Origin: Pseudomonas sp. PDM18
GTDB taxonomy: Bacteria; Pseudomonadota; Gammaproteobacteria; Pseudomonadales; Pseudomonadaceae
Length of the DNA: 64,000 bases
Reading direction: 5' to 3'
NCBI RefSeq assembly: GCF_014852585.1
Contig: NZ_JACVBX010000005.1
Coordinates: forward strand, 1-64,000
Notes under the pieces: model-generated
What the model was told of the DNA's origin: nothing
Database searches by the model: none
The model's input: only the letters and a program-made list of their open reading frames with translations
Position numbers and translations under genes: made by a program
Shown: in pieces, positions 54,979 to 64,000 of the stretch
Layout: the number at the start of each line of letters is the position of its first letter
Position numbering within the stretch: the first letter of the stretch is position 1

Positions 54979-55087
54979 TCGCGAGCTAGAGCGGAACTAG
55001 GCGAAAAGTGGGGCGGGAGCGGAGTTTACACGCAGTAAATGAGCATCCCGAACCACTTTTCAACGACGTTCCGCCGACGCGCAGCAG
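54979..55087 (-). repeat. dispersed hairpin element, copy 2
   Basis: On the minus strand the same parts appear as at 45165-45281: ctgctgcgcgtcggcgg flank, a 16-bp stem (55061-55046 against 55018-55003; 14 of 16 pairs), a 27-base loop with tttac-N5-gtaaa, and a cgctctagctcgc flank. The stem arms differ from copy 1 in sequence. It lies between thiG and trmB in the direction of transcription. Confidence 0.8.
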
Positions 55088-55091
55088 ATCG

Positions 55092-55898
55092 TTAATTGAT
55101 CAGGCCCGTCATCGGCGACGATGCGCTCGCGTACAGCTTGCGCGGCATGCGGCCGGCCAGGTACGCCAGGCGCCCGGCGACGATAGCGTGCTTCATCGCC
55201 TCGGCCATCATCACCGGGTTCTGCGCATGGGCGATGGCGGTATTCATCAGCACGGCCTCGCAGCCCAGCTCCATGGCGATGGTGGCGTCGGAGGCGGTAC
55301 CCACTCCGGCATCCACCAGCACCGGGACGGTGGCTTCTTCGAGGATGATCCGCAGGTTGTACGGGTTGCAGATGCCCAGGCCCGAGCCGATCAGGCCGGC
55401 CAGCGGCATCACCGCGATGCAGCCGATCTCGGCCAGCTGGCGCGCGATGATCGGGTCGTCGCTGGTGTACACCATGACGTCGAAGCCGTCCTTGACCAGC
55501 ACTTCGGCGGCCTTGAGGGTTTCCACGACATTGGGGAAGAGGGTCTTTTGGTCGGCGAGGACTTCCAGCTTGACCAGGTTGTGGCCATCGAGCAGCTCGC
55601 GGGCCAGGCGACAGGTGCGCACGGCCTCGACGGCGTCGTAGCAGCCGGCGGTGTTCGGCAGGATGGTGTAGCGATCCGGCGGAATCACGTCCAGCAGGTT
55701 CGGTTCGCCCGGGTTCTGGCCGATGTTGGTGCGGCGCACGGCGACAGTGACGATCTCGGCGCCCGAGGCCTCGATGGCGACGCGGGTCTCCTCGAGATCC
55801 TTGTACTTGCCGGTGCCGACCAGCAGCCGCGAATTGTAGGTGCGGCCAGCCAGGGTGAAGGGCTTGTCGACCGGCAGGTTGGAGTTGGGTTGGCTCAT
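55092..55898 (-). CDS. thiG: thiazole synthase ThiG
   Basis: TIM-barrel enzyme of 268 residues that builds the thiamine thiazole from DXP, dehydroglycine and ThiS thiocarboxylate. The Schiff-base lysine is in [10 protein letters not shown], with [25 protein letters not shown] and [14 protein letters not shown] following. It begins 54 bases after thiS. The stop is 5 bases from the hairpin element. Confidence 0.96.
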   Translation of the reverse strand: MSQPNSNLPVDKPFTLAGRTYNSRLLVGTGKYKDLEETRVAIEASGAEIVTVAVRRTNIGQNPGEPNLLDVIPPDRYTILPNTAGCYDAVEAVRTCRLARELLDGHNLVKLEVLADQKTLFPNVVETLKAAEVLVKDGFDVMVYTSDDPIIARQLAEIGCIAVMPLAGLIGSGLGICNPYNLRIILEEATVPVLVDAGVGTASDATIAMELGCEAVLMNTAIAHAQNPVMMAEAMKHAIVAGRLAYLAGRMPRKLYASASSPMTGLIN

Positions 55899-55952
55899 CG
55901 AATCACTCCTGAAGGAAAGGCGGGCGGGGCCTGAAAGTCTGGGAGGCGGCTG

Positions 55953-56153
55953 CTAGCCGCCACCGATGGCATGCACCACTTCCACCTGGTCGCCTTCGCT
56001 CAGGGCGGTGGCGGCGTGCTGGCTGCGCGGCACGATGTCCTGGTTGAGCTCGACCGCGACACGCTTGCCGGTGAGGTCGAGACGTTCGAGCAGGTTGGCG
56101 ACGCTGTGGCCGTCGGGCAGCTCGAAGGGTTCGCCGTTCAACTGAATACGCAT
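55953..56153 (-). CDS. thiS: sulfur carrier protein ThiS
   Basis: Ubiquitin-like sulfur carrier of 66 residues. It has the beta-grasp pattern from MRIQLNGEPFELP to GDQVEVVHAIGGG. The C-terminal Gly-Gly is required for thiocarboxylate formation; here there are three Gly at the end. ATG 56153 was chosen for the normal length; the frame stays open to 56231. It is the first gene of thiS-thiG. Confidence 0.93.
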   Translation of the reverse strand: MRIQLNGEPFELPDGHSVANLLERLDLTGKRVAVELNQDIVPRSQHAATALSEGDQVEVVHAIGGG

Positions 56154-56253
56154 GGGCGGGACGGTCGTGGCTGGAGGGGGTCGCATTCTAGCCCGATCGC
56201 GCCCGATGACCAAGTTACCGGGGCGTCGCACTCGGGCTTTTCTGACGTCCGGG

Positions 56254-56622
56254 TCAACCCAGCTGGAAGGCCGCTACCAGCAACAGTGCCCAGCCAATGA
56301 GGAAGAACAGCCCGCCGATCGGTGTGACGATGCCCACGCCCAGGCCGGCCAGGGTCAGCAGGTAGAGGCTGCCGGAAAACAGCAGGATGCCGACGGTAAA
56401 CGCCCAGCCGGCGAGGCTGACCAAGGTGCCGCCGATGTGAGCCGAGAGCAGCGCCACGCCGAACAGTGCCAGGGCATGCAGCATCTGGTAATGCACTCCG
56501 GTCTGGAACACCGCCAGGTATTCGGGGGTGAGCTTGCTCTTCAGACCGTGAGCGGCGAACGCGCCGAGGGCGACTCCGGTGAAGCCGAAGAACGCGGCGA
56601 GCATCAGGAAAGTACGCAGCAT
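56254..56622 (-). CDS. DUF423 membrane protein
   Basis: Inner-membrane protein of 122 residues of DUF423 with four hydrophobic helices. The family motif FGFTGVALGAFAAHGLK is near the N-terminus, followed by YQMLHALALFGVAL and FSGSLYLLTL. The function is unknown. CTGGAG lies before ATG 56622. It is divergent from mtgA. Confidence 0.9.
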   Translation of the reverse strand: MLRTFLMLAAFFGFTGVALGAFAAHGLKSKLTPEYLAVFQTGVHYQMLHALALFGVALLSAHIGGTLVSLAGWAFTVGILLFSGSLYLLTLAGLGVGIVTPIGGLFFLIGWALLLVAAFQLG

Positions 56623-56650
56623 GGGACAGCTCCAGGCAGGTGAGTGCCGC

Positions 56651-56656
56651 TATAAT
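56651..56656 (+). promoter_or_regulatory. candidate -10 (TATAAT) of mtgA
   Basis: A perfect TATAAT box, 32 bases before the ATG at 56688. No good -35 is seen. Its position rules out the in-frame starts at 56640 and 56655, which would lie upstream of the transcript. Confidence 0.5.
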
Positions 56657-56687
56657 GGCCCGCTCATCCGCCCAGGCAAAGCCTCGA

Positions 56688-57377
56688 ATGCCCATGCTGC
56701 TCCGTCGCCTGCTCAAGATCGCGCTCTGGTTCGTCGCCATCAGCGTGGCGCTGGTCATCATCCTGCGCTGGGTGCCGCCACCGGGGACCATGGTCATGGT
56801 CGAGCGCAAGATCGAATCCTGGTTCAACGGCCAACCCATCGACCTGCAGCGCAGCTGGCGTTCCTGGGATGAATTGCCGGACAGCCTCAAGCTCGCGGTG
56901 ATCGCCAGCGAGGACCAGAAGTTCGCCGAACACCACGGCTTCGACGTGCCGGCGATCCAGAAGGCCCTGGCGCACAACGAGCAGGGCGGCAAGGTGCGCG
57001 GCGGCAGCACCATCAGCCAGCAGGTGGCGAAGAACGTCTTCCTCTGGACCGGGCGCAGCTGGGTGCGCAAGGGCTTCGAGGCCTGGTTCACCCTGCTGAT
57101 CGAGACCTTCTGGTCCAAGCAGCGGATTCTCGAGGTCTACCTCAACAGCGTGGAATGGGACGCCGGCGTATTCGGCGCCCAGGCCGCTGCCCAACATCAC
57201 TTCGGCGTCGATGCGAAACGCCTGTCGCAACAGCAGGCCAGCCTGCTGGCGGCCGTGCTACCAAACCCGCGCAAGTGGAGCGCCGGCAAGCCCGGTCCCT
57301 ACGTGCGCCAGCGCGCCTCCTGGATTCGCCAGCAGATGTGGCAGTTGGGCGGCAGCGACTATCTCGAACGCCTTTAA
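56688..57377 (+). CDS. mtgA: monofunctional peptidoglycan glycosyltransferase MtgA
   Basis: GT51-family enzyme of about 229 residues that polymerises lipid II into glycan strands. TM helix at about 10-29 (LKIALWFVAISVALVIIL) anchors it; the catalytic domain has ASEDQKFAEHHGFD with the general-base Glu, RGGSTISQQVAKN and KQRILEVYLNSVEW. The start at 56688 is uncertain (56694 is also possible). The 3' end overlaps the convergent gene by 4 bases. Confidence 0.92.
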   Translation: MPMLLRRLLKIALWFVAISVALVIILRWVPPPGTMVMVERKIESWFNGQPIDLQRSWRSWDELPDSLKLAVIASEDQKFAEHHGFDVPAIQKALAHNEQGGKVRGGSTISQQVAKNVFLWTGRSWVRKGFEAWFTLLIETFWSKQRILEVYLNSVEWDAGVFGAQAAAQHHFGVDAKRLSQQQASLLAAVLPNPRKWSAGKPGPYVRQRASWIRQQMWQLGGSDYLERL

Positions 57378-57988
57378 GGCGTCTCGCCGGCCTTGAACGT
57401 ACTGCGCGGCACCACCCGCACCCATTGCAGGCTGCCGTCGCGGTGCAGCAGGGTCATGCCCTTCTCCGGATAGACCCAGGCTTCGCCGCCATCGACCTGC
57501 AGGCGCAGGCGTGGATCGCCCAGGCTCACCGCCAGACGACCGACCGCCAGGTCTTCCTGCGGCGCCAGCGCCAGCTCGGAAACCGGCTTGTTGCCCAACT
57601 GCCCCATCAGCTCGGCGCTCAGCGGCTGGTCCTTGCTGCCCGGCTGCATGCCGGTGGCCTTGGCCAGGCTGGCGTGCTCGGCCTCGCTCAGCGCCAGCTC
57701 CGCCTCGACATGCCAGGGTCCCTCTTCCGTCACCAGCCGGCCGCGGTAATGCAGCTGCGGGCCATCCTGGCTGGCAGTCAGCCATAGCTCGCCTGGCTGC
57801 TGGCCCTGCAGCTCGTTCAGGGTCAGTTGGTCATCGGCCAGCGGCTCGAAGACCTTTTCCTTCCAGTCGCTGAACCACTGCGGCGGCTTGGGCGGCGCCG
57901 ACGTGCGGGCGACCCAGGTTCCCAGGCCGAAGGCCAGCAGGGCGATGACCAGGAAAAACATCCCGTGGACGGGACGCAGGCGCGGCAT
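57374..57988 (-). CDS. conserved hypothetical membrane-anchored protein
   Basis: Protein of 204 residues with one N-terminal TM helix (about 8-27, GMFFLVIALLAFGLGTWVA) and a hydrophilic, beta-rich periplasmic domain. I do not recognise a family. The tail contains LRLQVDGGEAWVYPEKGM. ATG 57988 has GGAG 8 bases before it. It shares the strand with rpoH and overlaps the convergent mtgA end by 4 bases. In PAO1 a similar gene is at the same place (from memory). Confidence 0.78.
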   Translation of the reverse strand: MPRLRPVHGMFFLVIALLAFGLGTWVARTSAPPKPPQWFSDWKEKVFEPLADDQLTLNELQGQQPGELWLTASQDGPQLHYRGRLVTEEGPWHVEAELALSEAEHASLAKATGMQPGSKDQPLSAELMGQLGNKPVSELALAPQEDLAVGRLAVSLGDPRLRLQVDGGEAWVYPEKGMTLLHRDGSLQWVRVVPRSTFKAGETP

Positions 57989-58016
57989 GGGACTCTCCAG
58001 ACGCTGAATGCGGACA

Positions 58017-58042
58017 GAAAAAAACCGCACCAGGGTGCGGTT
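58017..58042 (-). terminator. terminator after rpoH
   Basis: An aaccgcac/gtgcggtt stem (58023-58030 against 58035-58042) followed on the minus strand by seven T. A strong intrinsic terminator between rpoH and the 204-residue hypothetical gene. Confidence 0.92.
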
Positions 58043-58070
58043 CGCGACTCGCAGGGTGCGTCGAAGCCGA

Positions 58071-58925
<855 letters not shown>

Positions 58926-58943
58926 GCGAATCCTCCGATTCAC
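58926..58943 (-). promoter_or_regulatory. SD-in-loop hairpin at the rpoH start
   Basis: On the mRNA, gugaauc and gauucgc form a 7-bp stem (one G-U pair) with GGAG as the loop, and AUG is the very next base. The ribosome-binding site is displayed or sequestered by this small hairpin, so it could tune translation with temperature. Confidence 0.55.
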
Positions 58944-58952
58944 GAAACTCGC

Positions 58953-58982
58953 GCAGTGTAGCACTGCGAAATCTGACTGCAA
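58953..58982 (-). promoter_or_regulatory. candidate rpoH promoter with overlapping palindrome
   Basis: On the minus strand TTGCAG (58982-58977) and TACACT (58960-58955) are spaced by 16 bp, a plausible sigma-70 promoter. A perfect GCAGTG-N3-CACTGC palindrome (58953-58967) overlaps the -10, suggesting an operator. Confidence 0.5.
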
Positions 58983-58984
58983 GC

Positions 58985-59008
58985 GGGTGTAAAAGTTCCT
59001 TTACACCC
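58985..59008. promoter_or_regulatory. palindrome upstream of the rpoH promoter
   Basis: gggtgtaaa (58985-58993) and tttacaccc (59000-59008) form a perfect 9-bp inverted repeat with a 6-base spacer, just upstream of the candidate -35. It could bind a regulator of rpoH. Confidence 0.5.
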
Positions 59009-59012
59009 ACTT

Positions 59013-59034
59013 AACCCCTGCATAATCAGGGGTT
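59013..59034 (-). terminator. hairpin after ftsX
   Basis: An aacccctg/caggggtt stem lies right beside the ftsX stop. It is followed by AAGTGG on the minus strand and lacks a T tract, so read-through into rpoH is likely. Confidence 0.5.
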
Positions 59035-60045
59035 TCAGCGCGGTGCCAACTCGCGCAGGTGGCGCGCCACGGCCAGCCAGGCACCGATCCAGCCCAGCAG
59101 CACAGCGCCGATGGTGAGCGACAGGCCGTCGTCGACCGGTACGCCCGCCAGGCCGAAATCACTGCCGTACAGCCCGGCCAGGTTGACCACGGAGCTGTTC
59201 AGCCAGTCCAGACCGAAGGCCAGCAGCGCCCAGGACAGGATTCCCGCGCCCAGGCCATACAGCGCGCCCATATAGAGGAAGGGGCGACGTACGTAACCGT
59301 CCGTCCCGCCGACCAGCTTGATGACTTCGATTTCGTTACGGCGGTTTTCGATGTGCAGGCGGATGGTGTTGCCGATCACCAGCAACAGGGTCAGCACCAG
59401 CAGGATGGTCAGGCCGAAGACGAAACGGTCGCCCAGCTTGAGGATCGCCGACAGCCGCTCGACCCAGACCAGGTCCAGCTGTGCCTGTTGTACACCCGGC
59501 AGTTCCGACAACCTTTGACGCAGGGCATCCAGCTGGGCCTTGTCGATCTGCTTGGGCGTTACCGAGATGACCGCTGGCAGCGGGTTGTCAGGCAGCTCCT
59601 TCAGCGCTTCGCCAAGGCCGGACTGCTCCTGCAACTCCTTCAGTGCATCTTCGCGACTGATCAGTTGCGCCTCGATCACATCGGGCATTTTCTCGATCTG
59701 TTCGCGCAGGTCCTGGCCCTGGGCCTCGCTGGCCTTCAGGTCGAGGAATAAGGAAATCTGTGCGGCGCGCTGCCAGGAGCCGCCGAGGCGCTCGACGTTG
59801 TTCAGCAGCAGCGAAAGCCCCATGGGCAGGCTCAGGGTGATGCCCATCACCAGGCAGGTGAAGAAGCTGCCGAAGGGGTGGCTGACCAGGCGGTGCAGGC
59901 TGTCCATCAGGCTGGCGCGGTGGTTTTCCGCGTAGGCCGAGAGGGACGCACTGTGGTCCTGGTGTTCGTTATCGTCCGGGCGCTCGCGGGTGTTGCGCGT
60001 CGGGGTGCCTTCTTCGTCACCGCGGGGCAGGTCATTGGCGCTCAT
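59035..60045 (-). CDS. ftsX: cell division protein FtsX
   Basis: Permease-like subunit of FtsEX, 336 residues, with four TM helices (one at about 60-85 and three in the last 150 residues) and a periplasmic loop between TM1 and TM2. The complex governs peptidoglycan hydrolase activation at the septum. A long charged N-terminal cytoplasmic segment (about 50 residues, [17 protein letters not shown]) is present. Its start overlaps the ftsE stop by one base. [12 protein letters not shown] and the conserved [16 protein letters not shown] are seen. Confidence 0.94.
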   Translation of the reverse strand: MSANDLPRGDEEGTPTRNTRERPDDNEHQDHSASLSAYAENHRASLMDSLHRLVSHPFGSFFTCLVMGITLSLPMGLSLLLNNVERLGGSWQRAAQISLFLDLKASEAQGQDLREQIEKMPDVIEAQLISREDALKELQEQSGLGEALKELPDNPLPAVISVTPKQIDKAQLDALRQRLSELPGVQQAQLDLVWVERLSAILKLGDRFVFGLTILLVLTLLLVIGNTIRLHIENRRNEIEVIKLVGGTDGYVRRPFLYMGALYGLGAGILSWALLAFGLDWLNSSVVNLAGLYGSDFGLAGVPVDDGLSLTIGAVLLGWIGAWLAVARHLRELAPR

Positions 60046-60716
60046 CAGGCGTTCTCCTCACGGTCGGCAATGATGCGGCCGCGCTGCAGGGTGATCATCC
60101 GGTGGCGCATGCGCGCGATCAGCGCCAGGTCATGGCTGGCGATCAGCACGGTGGTGCCCAGGCGGTTGATGTCTTCGAACACGGACATGATTTCCGAGGC
60201 CAGGCGCGGGTCGAGGTTGCCGGTGGGTTCGTCGGCGAGCAGCAGGGCTGGACGGTGCACCACCGCGCGGGCAATGCCGACGCGCTGCTGCTGGCCGGTG
60301 GAGAGATCGGACGGACGGTCCTCGGCCTTCTCCTTGAGGTTCACCCGGTCCAGCGCCGCTTCGACGCGGTAGGCGATGTCTGCCTTGGGCAAGCCGAGAA
60401 TCTGCATCGGCAGCGCAACGTTCTCGAACACGCTGCGGTCATCCAGCAACTGGTGGTTCTGGAACACCACGCCGATCTGCCGACGCAGGAAGGGAATCTG
60501 CGCGGTGGAGATGCGCGAGACGTCCTGGCCGCCGAGCAGCAGCTTGCCGGAGGTGGGCCGTTCCATCGCCAGGATCAGGCGCAGCAGGGTGCTCTTGCCC
60601 GCGCCGGAATGGCCAGTGACGAACATGATCTCGCCGCGCGGCACGCAGAACGAAATCTCGTGCAGGCCGACATGGCCGTTGGGATAGCGTTTGCCAACCT
60701 GCTCGAAACGGATCAT
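60045..60716 (-). CDS. ftsE: cell division ATP-binding protein FtsE
   Basis: ABC ATPase of 223 residues for FtsEX. Walker [10 protein letters not shown], signature [14 protein letters not shown], Walker [14 protein letters not shown] and the H-loop IASHDL are all intact. It starts [14 protein letters not shown], typical of the family. The start overlaps the ftsY stop (ATGA), so ftsY-ftsE-ftsX are coupled. Confidence 0.97.
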   Translation of the reverse strand: MIRFEQVGKRYPNGHVGLHEISFCVPRGEIMFVTGHSGAGKSTLLRLILAMERPTSGKLLLGGQDVSRISTAQIPFLRRQIGVVFQNHQLLDDRSVFENVALPMQILGLPKADIAYRVEAALDRVNLKEKAEDRPSDLSTGQQQRVGIARAVVHRPALLLADEPTGNLDPRLASEIMSVFEDINRLGTTVLIASHDLALIARMRHRMITLQRGRIIADREENA

Positions 60717-62158
60717 GCGATTTCCCGGGTCTCGAAGAGTGCACGGACGAAGGCATCGGCTTCGAAGGTTCGCAGATCGTCGATCCCTTCGCCGACACCG
60801 ATGTAGCGGATCGGCAGGCCGAACTGCTTGGCCAGGGCGAAGATCACCCCGCCCTTGGCGGTGCCGTCCAGTTTGGTCAGGGCCAGGCCGGTGAGTTCCA
60901 CGGCGTTGTTGAACTGCTTGGCCTGGTTGATGGCGTTCTGCCCGGTTCCGGCGTCCAGCACCAGCAGGACTTCGTGGGGAGCCGTCTCGTCCAGCTTGCC
61001 GATGACGCGGCGCACCTTCTTCAGCTCTTCCATCAGGTTGTCCTTGGTGTGCAGGCGACCGGCGGTGTCGGCGATCAGCACGTCCACGCCACGGGCTTTG
61101 GCGGCCTGCACGGCGTCGAAGATCACCGAAGCGGAATCGGCGCCGGTGTGCTGGGCGATCACGGCGATGTTGTTGCGCTCGCCCCAGACCTGCAGCTGCT
61201 CGACGGCGGCGGCGCGAAAGGTGTCGCCGGCGGCCAGCATGACTTTCTTGCCATCGAGCTGCAGCTTCTTCGCCAGCTTGCCGATGGTGGTGGTCTTGCC
61301 GACGCCGTTCACGCCGACCACGAGGATCACGTAGGGCTGCTTGTCGCGGGTGATGCTCAGCGGCTGCTCGACGGGGCGCAGTAGGCCGGCCAGCTCTTCC
61401 TGCAGGGCCTTGTACAGCGCTTCGCTGTCGGCCAGTTCCTTGCGCGCCACGCGCTTGGTCAGGTTCTGCACGATGGTGGTGGTGGCCTCGACGCCGACGT
61501 CGGCGGTCAGCAGGCGGGTCTCGATCTCGTCCAGCAGGTCGTCATCGATAGCCTTCTTGCCCAGGAACAGGCTGGCCATGCCTTCGCCGAGGCTGGCGCT
61601 GGTCTTCGACAAACCCTGCTTGAGGCGGGCGAAGAAGCCCATCTTGGCCGGTTCTCCGGCGGCAGGCTTGGCCTGCGGTTCGGGTTCCGGCTCAGGCTCA
61701 GGCTGCGGGGCAACCTCAGGCTCGGGCTCCGGCTGGGCTACTGCGACGGGTTCGGGCTGGACGGGCGCAGCGACGGGCGCGGGCTCGACCGGCTGCGCAA
61801 TCGCATGCGCCTCGATTGGCTGGACGACGGGCTGCGGCGCTTCAACAACGATCGGCGCAACGGGTTGCGGCTCAGGTTGCGGTGCGGGCTGCGCCAGCGG
61901 CTCGACCGGCACGCTGGCGGGCACCACATCGATCACGGGCTCAGGCGTGGGCTCGGCGCGCGAGGCGACCGGCTCGGCCTGGACGGCGGGAGCCTGCTCG
62001 GGGGCGGGAGCCGGTTCAGCGGCAACAGGCTGTTCAGCCTGGGACTCGGCTTGCTCGGCGGGTTGTTCCTCGGCCTGGGGCTTCTTGCGCCACCAGCCGA
62101 ACAGACCCTTCTTCTCCCCGGCTGGCGGGGCCTTCTTGTCGTCGTTGGAACCAAACAT
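60713..62158 (-). CDS. ftsY: signal recognition particle receptor FtsY
   Basis: SRP receptor GTPase of 481 residues that docks the ribosome-SRP complex at the membrane. Residues 1-165 are a Pro/Glu/Ala/Gln-rich A domain with many PEPQ/PEPE repeats. The NG domain follows, with G1 [49 protein letters not shown] and [10 protein letters not shown]. It ends with the [21 protein letters not shown] region. First gene of the ftsY-ftsE-ftsX-rpoH cluster. Confidence 0.97.
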   Translation of the reverse strand: MFGSNDDKKAPPAGEKKGLFGWWRKKPQAEEQPAEQAESQAEQPVAAEPAPAPEQAPAVQAEPVASRAEPTPEPVIDVVPASVPVEPLAQPAPQPEPQPVAPIVVEAPQPVVQPIEAHAIAQPVEPAPVAAPVQPEPVAVAQPEPEPEVAPQPEPEPEPEPQAKPAAGEPAKMGFFARLKQGLSKTSASLGEGMASLFLGKKAIDDDLLDEIETRLLTADVGVEATTTIVQNLTKRVARKELADSEALYKALQEELAGLLRPVEQPLSITRDKQPYVILVVGVNGVGKTTTIGKLAKKLQLDGKKVMLAAGDTFRAAAVEQLQVWGERNNIAVIAQHTGADSASVIFDAVQAAKARGVDVLIADTAGRLHTKDNLMEELKKVRRVIGKLDETAPHEVLLVLDAGTGQNAINQAKQFNNAVELTGLALTKLDGTAKGGVIFALAKQFGLPIRYIGVGEGIDDLRTFEADAFVRALFETREIA

Positions 62159-62363
62159 GTAGGGATCGAATCTCTAGGGGGCGCCACACAGGCAGGCAAC
62201 AAAGAGCCAGGCAGAAAAAAGCCTCGAAACAGCTTTGCGAAGCCCTGAACGTGGCCGCCCGGAAAACGGATGGGTATCCTAGCATCTCCTCGCCCGCCGG
62301 GGTTAAGAGGCTGGCCGCCAGCCTGCATAGACCCCGCGGACAGCCCGAAAGGTTCAGTCCACG

Positions 62364-63734
62364 ATGAAAACCCTTGCACGCCGTCACGCCGGCCTGCTGC
62401 TCGGTTCCCTGTTGCTGCCGCTGATGGCGAGCGCCGCGGAACCACAGCCCACCCACGAATACACCCTGGACAATGGCCTGAAGGTCGTCGTCCGCGAGGA
62501 CCACCGCGCCCCCGTGGTGGTCTCCCAACTCTGGTACAAGGTCGGCTCCAGCTACGAGACGCCCGGCCTCACCGGACTCTCCCACGCCCTGGAGCACATG
62601 ATGTTCAAGGGCAGCCGCAAGCTCGGCCCCGGCCAGGCTTCTCTGGTCCTGCGCGACCTCGGCGCGGAAGAGAACGCCTTCACCACCGACGACTACACCG
62701 CCTATTACCAGGTACTCGCCCGCGACCGCCTGCCGGTGGCGCTGGAGCTGGAAGCCGACCGCATGGCGCACCTCGCCCTGCCGGCCGACCAGTTCAAGAG
62801 CGAGATCGAGGTGATCAAGGAAGAGCGCCGCCTGCGCACCGAGGACAAGCCCAGCGCGCTGGCCTTCGAGCGCTTCAAGGCCGCCGCCTACCCCGCCAGT
62901 GGCTACCGCACGCCGACCATCGGCTGGATGGCTGACCTGCAGCGCATGACCATCGACGACCTGCGCCACTGGTACCAGGCCTGGTACGCGCCGAACAACG
63001 CCACGCTGGTGGTGGTCGGCGACGTCAGCGGCGACGAGGTGAAGGCCCTGGCCGAGAAGTACTTCGGCGAGATCCCCAAGCGCGACCTGCCCGCCGCGCG
63101 CAAACCACTGGAACTGGCCGAGCCGGGTGAACGCCGCCTGAAGCTGCACGTGCGCACCCAGCTGCCCAGCCTGATCATGGGCTTCAACGTGCCGACCCTG
63201 GGCAGCAGCGATGACTCGAAACAGATCAACGCCCTGCGCCTGATCTCGGCGATCCTCGACGGCGGCTACAGCGCGCGCCTGTCCGCGCGCCTGGAGCGCG
63301 GCGAGGAAATCGTCGCCGGCGCCTCGGCCTCCTACGACGCCTTTTCCCGCGGCGACGGCCTGTTCTTCCTCTCGGCCACCCCCAACGTGCAGACCGGTAA
63401 GACCCTCGACCAGGTCGAGTCCGCGCTGTGGAAGCAGTTGGAGGACCTGAAGAAGAACCCGCCGAGCCAGGAAGAACTGGAGCGCGTGCGCGCCCAGGTC
63501 ATCGCCGGGCTGGTCTACGAGCGCGATTCCATCGCCGGGCAGGCCAGCACCATTGGCGAACTGGAAAGCGTCGGCCTCGGCTGGCGCCTGGCGGACAAGG
63601 ACCTGGAAGCCATCCAGGCCGTCACCGCCGAAGATATCCAGCAAGCCGCCCGCACCTACTTCACCCGCTCCCGCCTGACCCTCGCCCAGGTCCTGCCGGA
63701 AGTCGCCACCGACAAGGAGCCGAGCCATGAGTGA
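62364..63734 (+). CDS. M16 zinc peptidase
   Basis: Pitrilysin-family peptidase of 456 residues, predicted to be secreted; a signal peptide of about 23 residues ends after ASA. The inverted zinc motif HxxEH is in LSHALEHMMF (about residue 74), and the distal Glu is in the ENAFTTDDYTAYYQ region. Two M16 halves are seen (SLIMGFNVPTLGSSDD in the C-terminal half). ATG 62364 follows the 205-bp gap from divergent ftsY. It overlaps the next M16 gene by 8 bases. PAO1 has two tandem genes here from memory. Confidence 0.92.
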   Translation: MKTLARRHAGLLLGSLLLPLMASAAEPQPTHEYTLDNGLKVVVREDHRAPVVVSQLWYKVGSSYETPGLTGLSHALEHMMFKGSRKLGPGQASLVLRDLGAEENAFTTDDYTAYYQVLARDRLPVALELEADRMAHLALPADQFKSEIEVIKEERRLRTEDKPSALAFERFKAAAYPASGYRTPTIGWMADLQRMTIDDLRHWYQAWYAPNNATLVVVGDVSGDEVKALAEKYFGEIPKRDLPAARKPLELAEPGERRLKLHVRTQLPSLIMGFNVPTLGSSDDSKQINALRLISAILDGGYSARLSARLERGEEIVAGASASYDAFSRGDGLFFLSATPNVQTGKTLDQVESALWKQLEDLKKNPPSQEELERVRAQVIAGLVYERDSIAGQASTIGELESVGLGWRLADKDLEAIQAVTAEDIQQAARTYFTRSRLTLAQVLPEVATDKEPSHE

Positions 63735-64000
63735 ACGCAATGGCCTGCGCTACGGCCTGGTCGGGCTGATCGTCATCGCGCTGATCGCCGGACTGGTGCT
63801 GTTCGTTTCCCGCCCCGCCGCCGCGCCCGAAGCAGCCGCGCCGGCGCCTGCCCCGACGCCAGCACCCACGCAGCCAGCTGCCGCCGAAAACTCCGCGCCC
63901 ACCGGCCTGCAATCCCTGGCCGAAGCTGCCGGCAAGGCGCCCAGCCACCGCAAGCTGAACATCCAGCAATGGCAGACTGCTGAAGGCGCCCGCGTGCTCT
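63727..64000 (+). CDS. second M16-type peptidase, N-terminus only
   Basis: The beginning of a protein cut by the window end. An N-terminal TM or signal anchor (about 10-27, LVGLIVIALIAGLVLFV) is followed by an Ala/Pro-rich stretch (PEAAAPAPAPTPAPTQ) and then LNIQQWQTAEGARVL, the start of an M16 domain without a zinc motif in view. Overlap with the first peptidase (8 bases) indicates coupled expression; in such pairs one copy often lacks the zinc site. Confidence 0.75.
   Translation, partial: MSERNGLRYGLVGLIVIALIAGLVLFVSRPAAAPEAAAPAPAPTPAPTQPAAAENSAPTGLQSLAEAAGKAPSHRKLNIQQWQTAEGARVL

Noticed and set aside
55953..56231. Longer ThiS starting at 56231
   Set aside because: The extra 26 residues are Arg/Pro-rich and precede the normal beta-grasp start MRIQLNG.
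55899..56260. Thiamine pyrophosphate riboswitch upstream of thiS or thiG
   Set aside because: I looked for the conserved THI-box cores and did not see them.

Overview
The window is a GC-rich chromosomal segment of a Pseudomonas of the P. aeruginosa lineage that does not look like P. aeruginosa itself. Proteins resemble the PAO1 products closely (MexR/MexA/MexB/OprM, PilG to PilK, ChpA to ChpE, PilT/PilU, AlgH, RpoH). From memory the gene order matches PAO1 roughly from PA0427 down to PA0371. Genes that I do not recall in the PAO1 order are an MCP plus a UPF0158 gene beyond oprM, a dynamin-like GTPase between yggU and metX, and a DUF1329 gene near trmB. I saw no tRNA, rRNA, insertion sequence, prophage or CRISPR. 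It is ordinary core chromosome decorated with small palindromic repeats.

Layout: 1-2.9 kb, chemoreceptor and UPF0158 gene. 2.9-9.4 kb, mexAB-oprM efflux operon with divergent mexR and two clear MexR-type palindromes between them. 9.4-14.6 kb, YceI protein, cytochrome b561, flavin amine oxidase, bioA and rsmE. 14.8-30.8 kb, the complete pilGHIJK-chpABCDE chemosensory operon (minus strand), which controls type IV pili and cAMP; ChpA is about 2800 residues. 31-37 kb, gshB, tonB3, algH, ruvX and pyrR-pyrB-pyrC'. 37-42.7 kb, reverse transsulfuration pair (CGL/CBS), a TM2 protein, pilU and pilT. 42.8-52.5 kb, yggS-proC-yggT-yggU, the dynamin-like gene, metX-metW, a DUF4426 gene, rdgB, hemW and two small genes. 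52.6-58 kb, DUF1329, trmB, thiG, thiS, DUF423, mtgA and a small membrane protein. 58-62.2 kb, ftsY-ftsE-ftsX-rpoH (minus strand). 62.4-64 kb, two tandem M16 peptidases, the second cut by the window end.

Functionally the window joins surface motility (Pil-Chp signalling, PilT/PilU retraction motors, TonB3), multidrug efflux, sulfur amino-acid metabolism in both directions (CBS/CGL and MetX/MetW), pyrimidine synthesis with the inactive DHOase subunit PyrC', and the FtsYEX-RpoH cluster.

The most interesting non-coding signals are: (1) a dispersed element of about 110 bp present twice (yggT-yggU and thiG-trmB), in the same orientation relative to transcription, with conserved flanks and loop motif but hairpin arms whose sequences differ while staying complementary; (2) an rpoH leader hairpin that holds the Shine-Dalgarno sequence in its tetraloop directly before the AUG, with two palindromes around the promoter; (3) a perfect 13-bp inverted repeat in the mexA leader; (4) two direct repeats upstream of pilG. 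All functional readings of these are inference.
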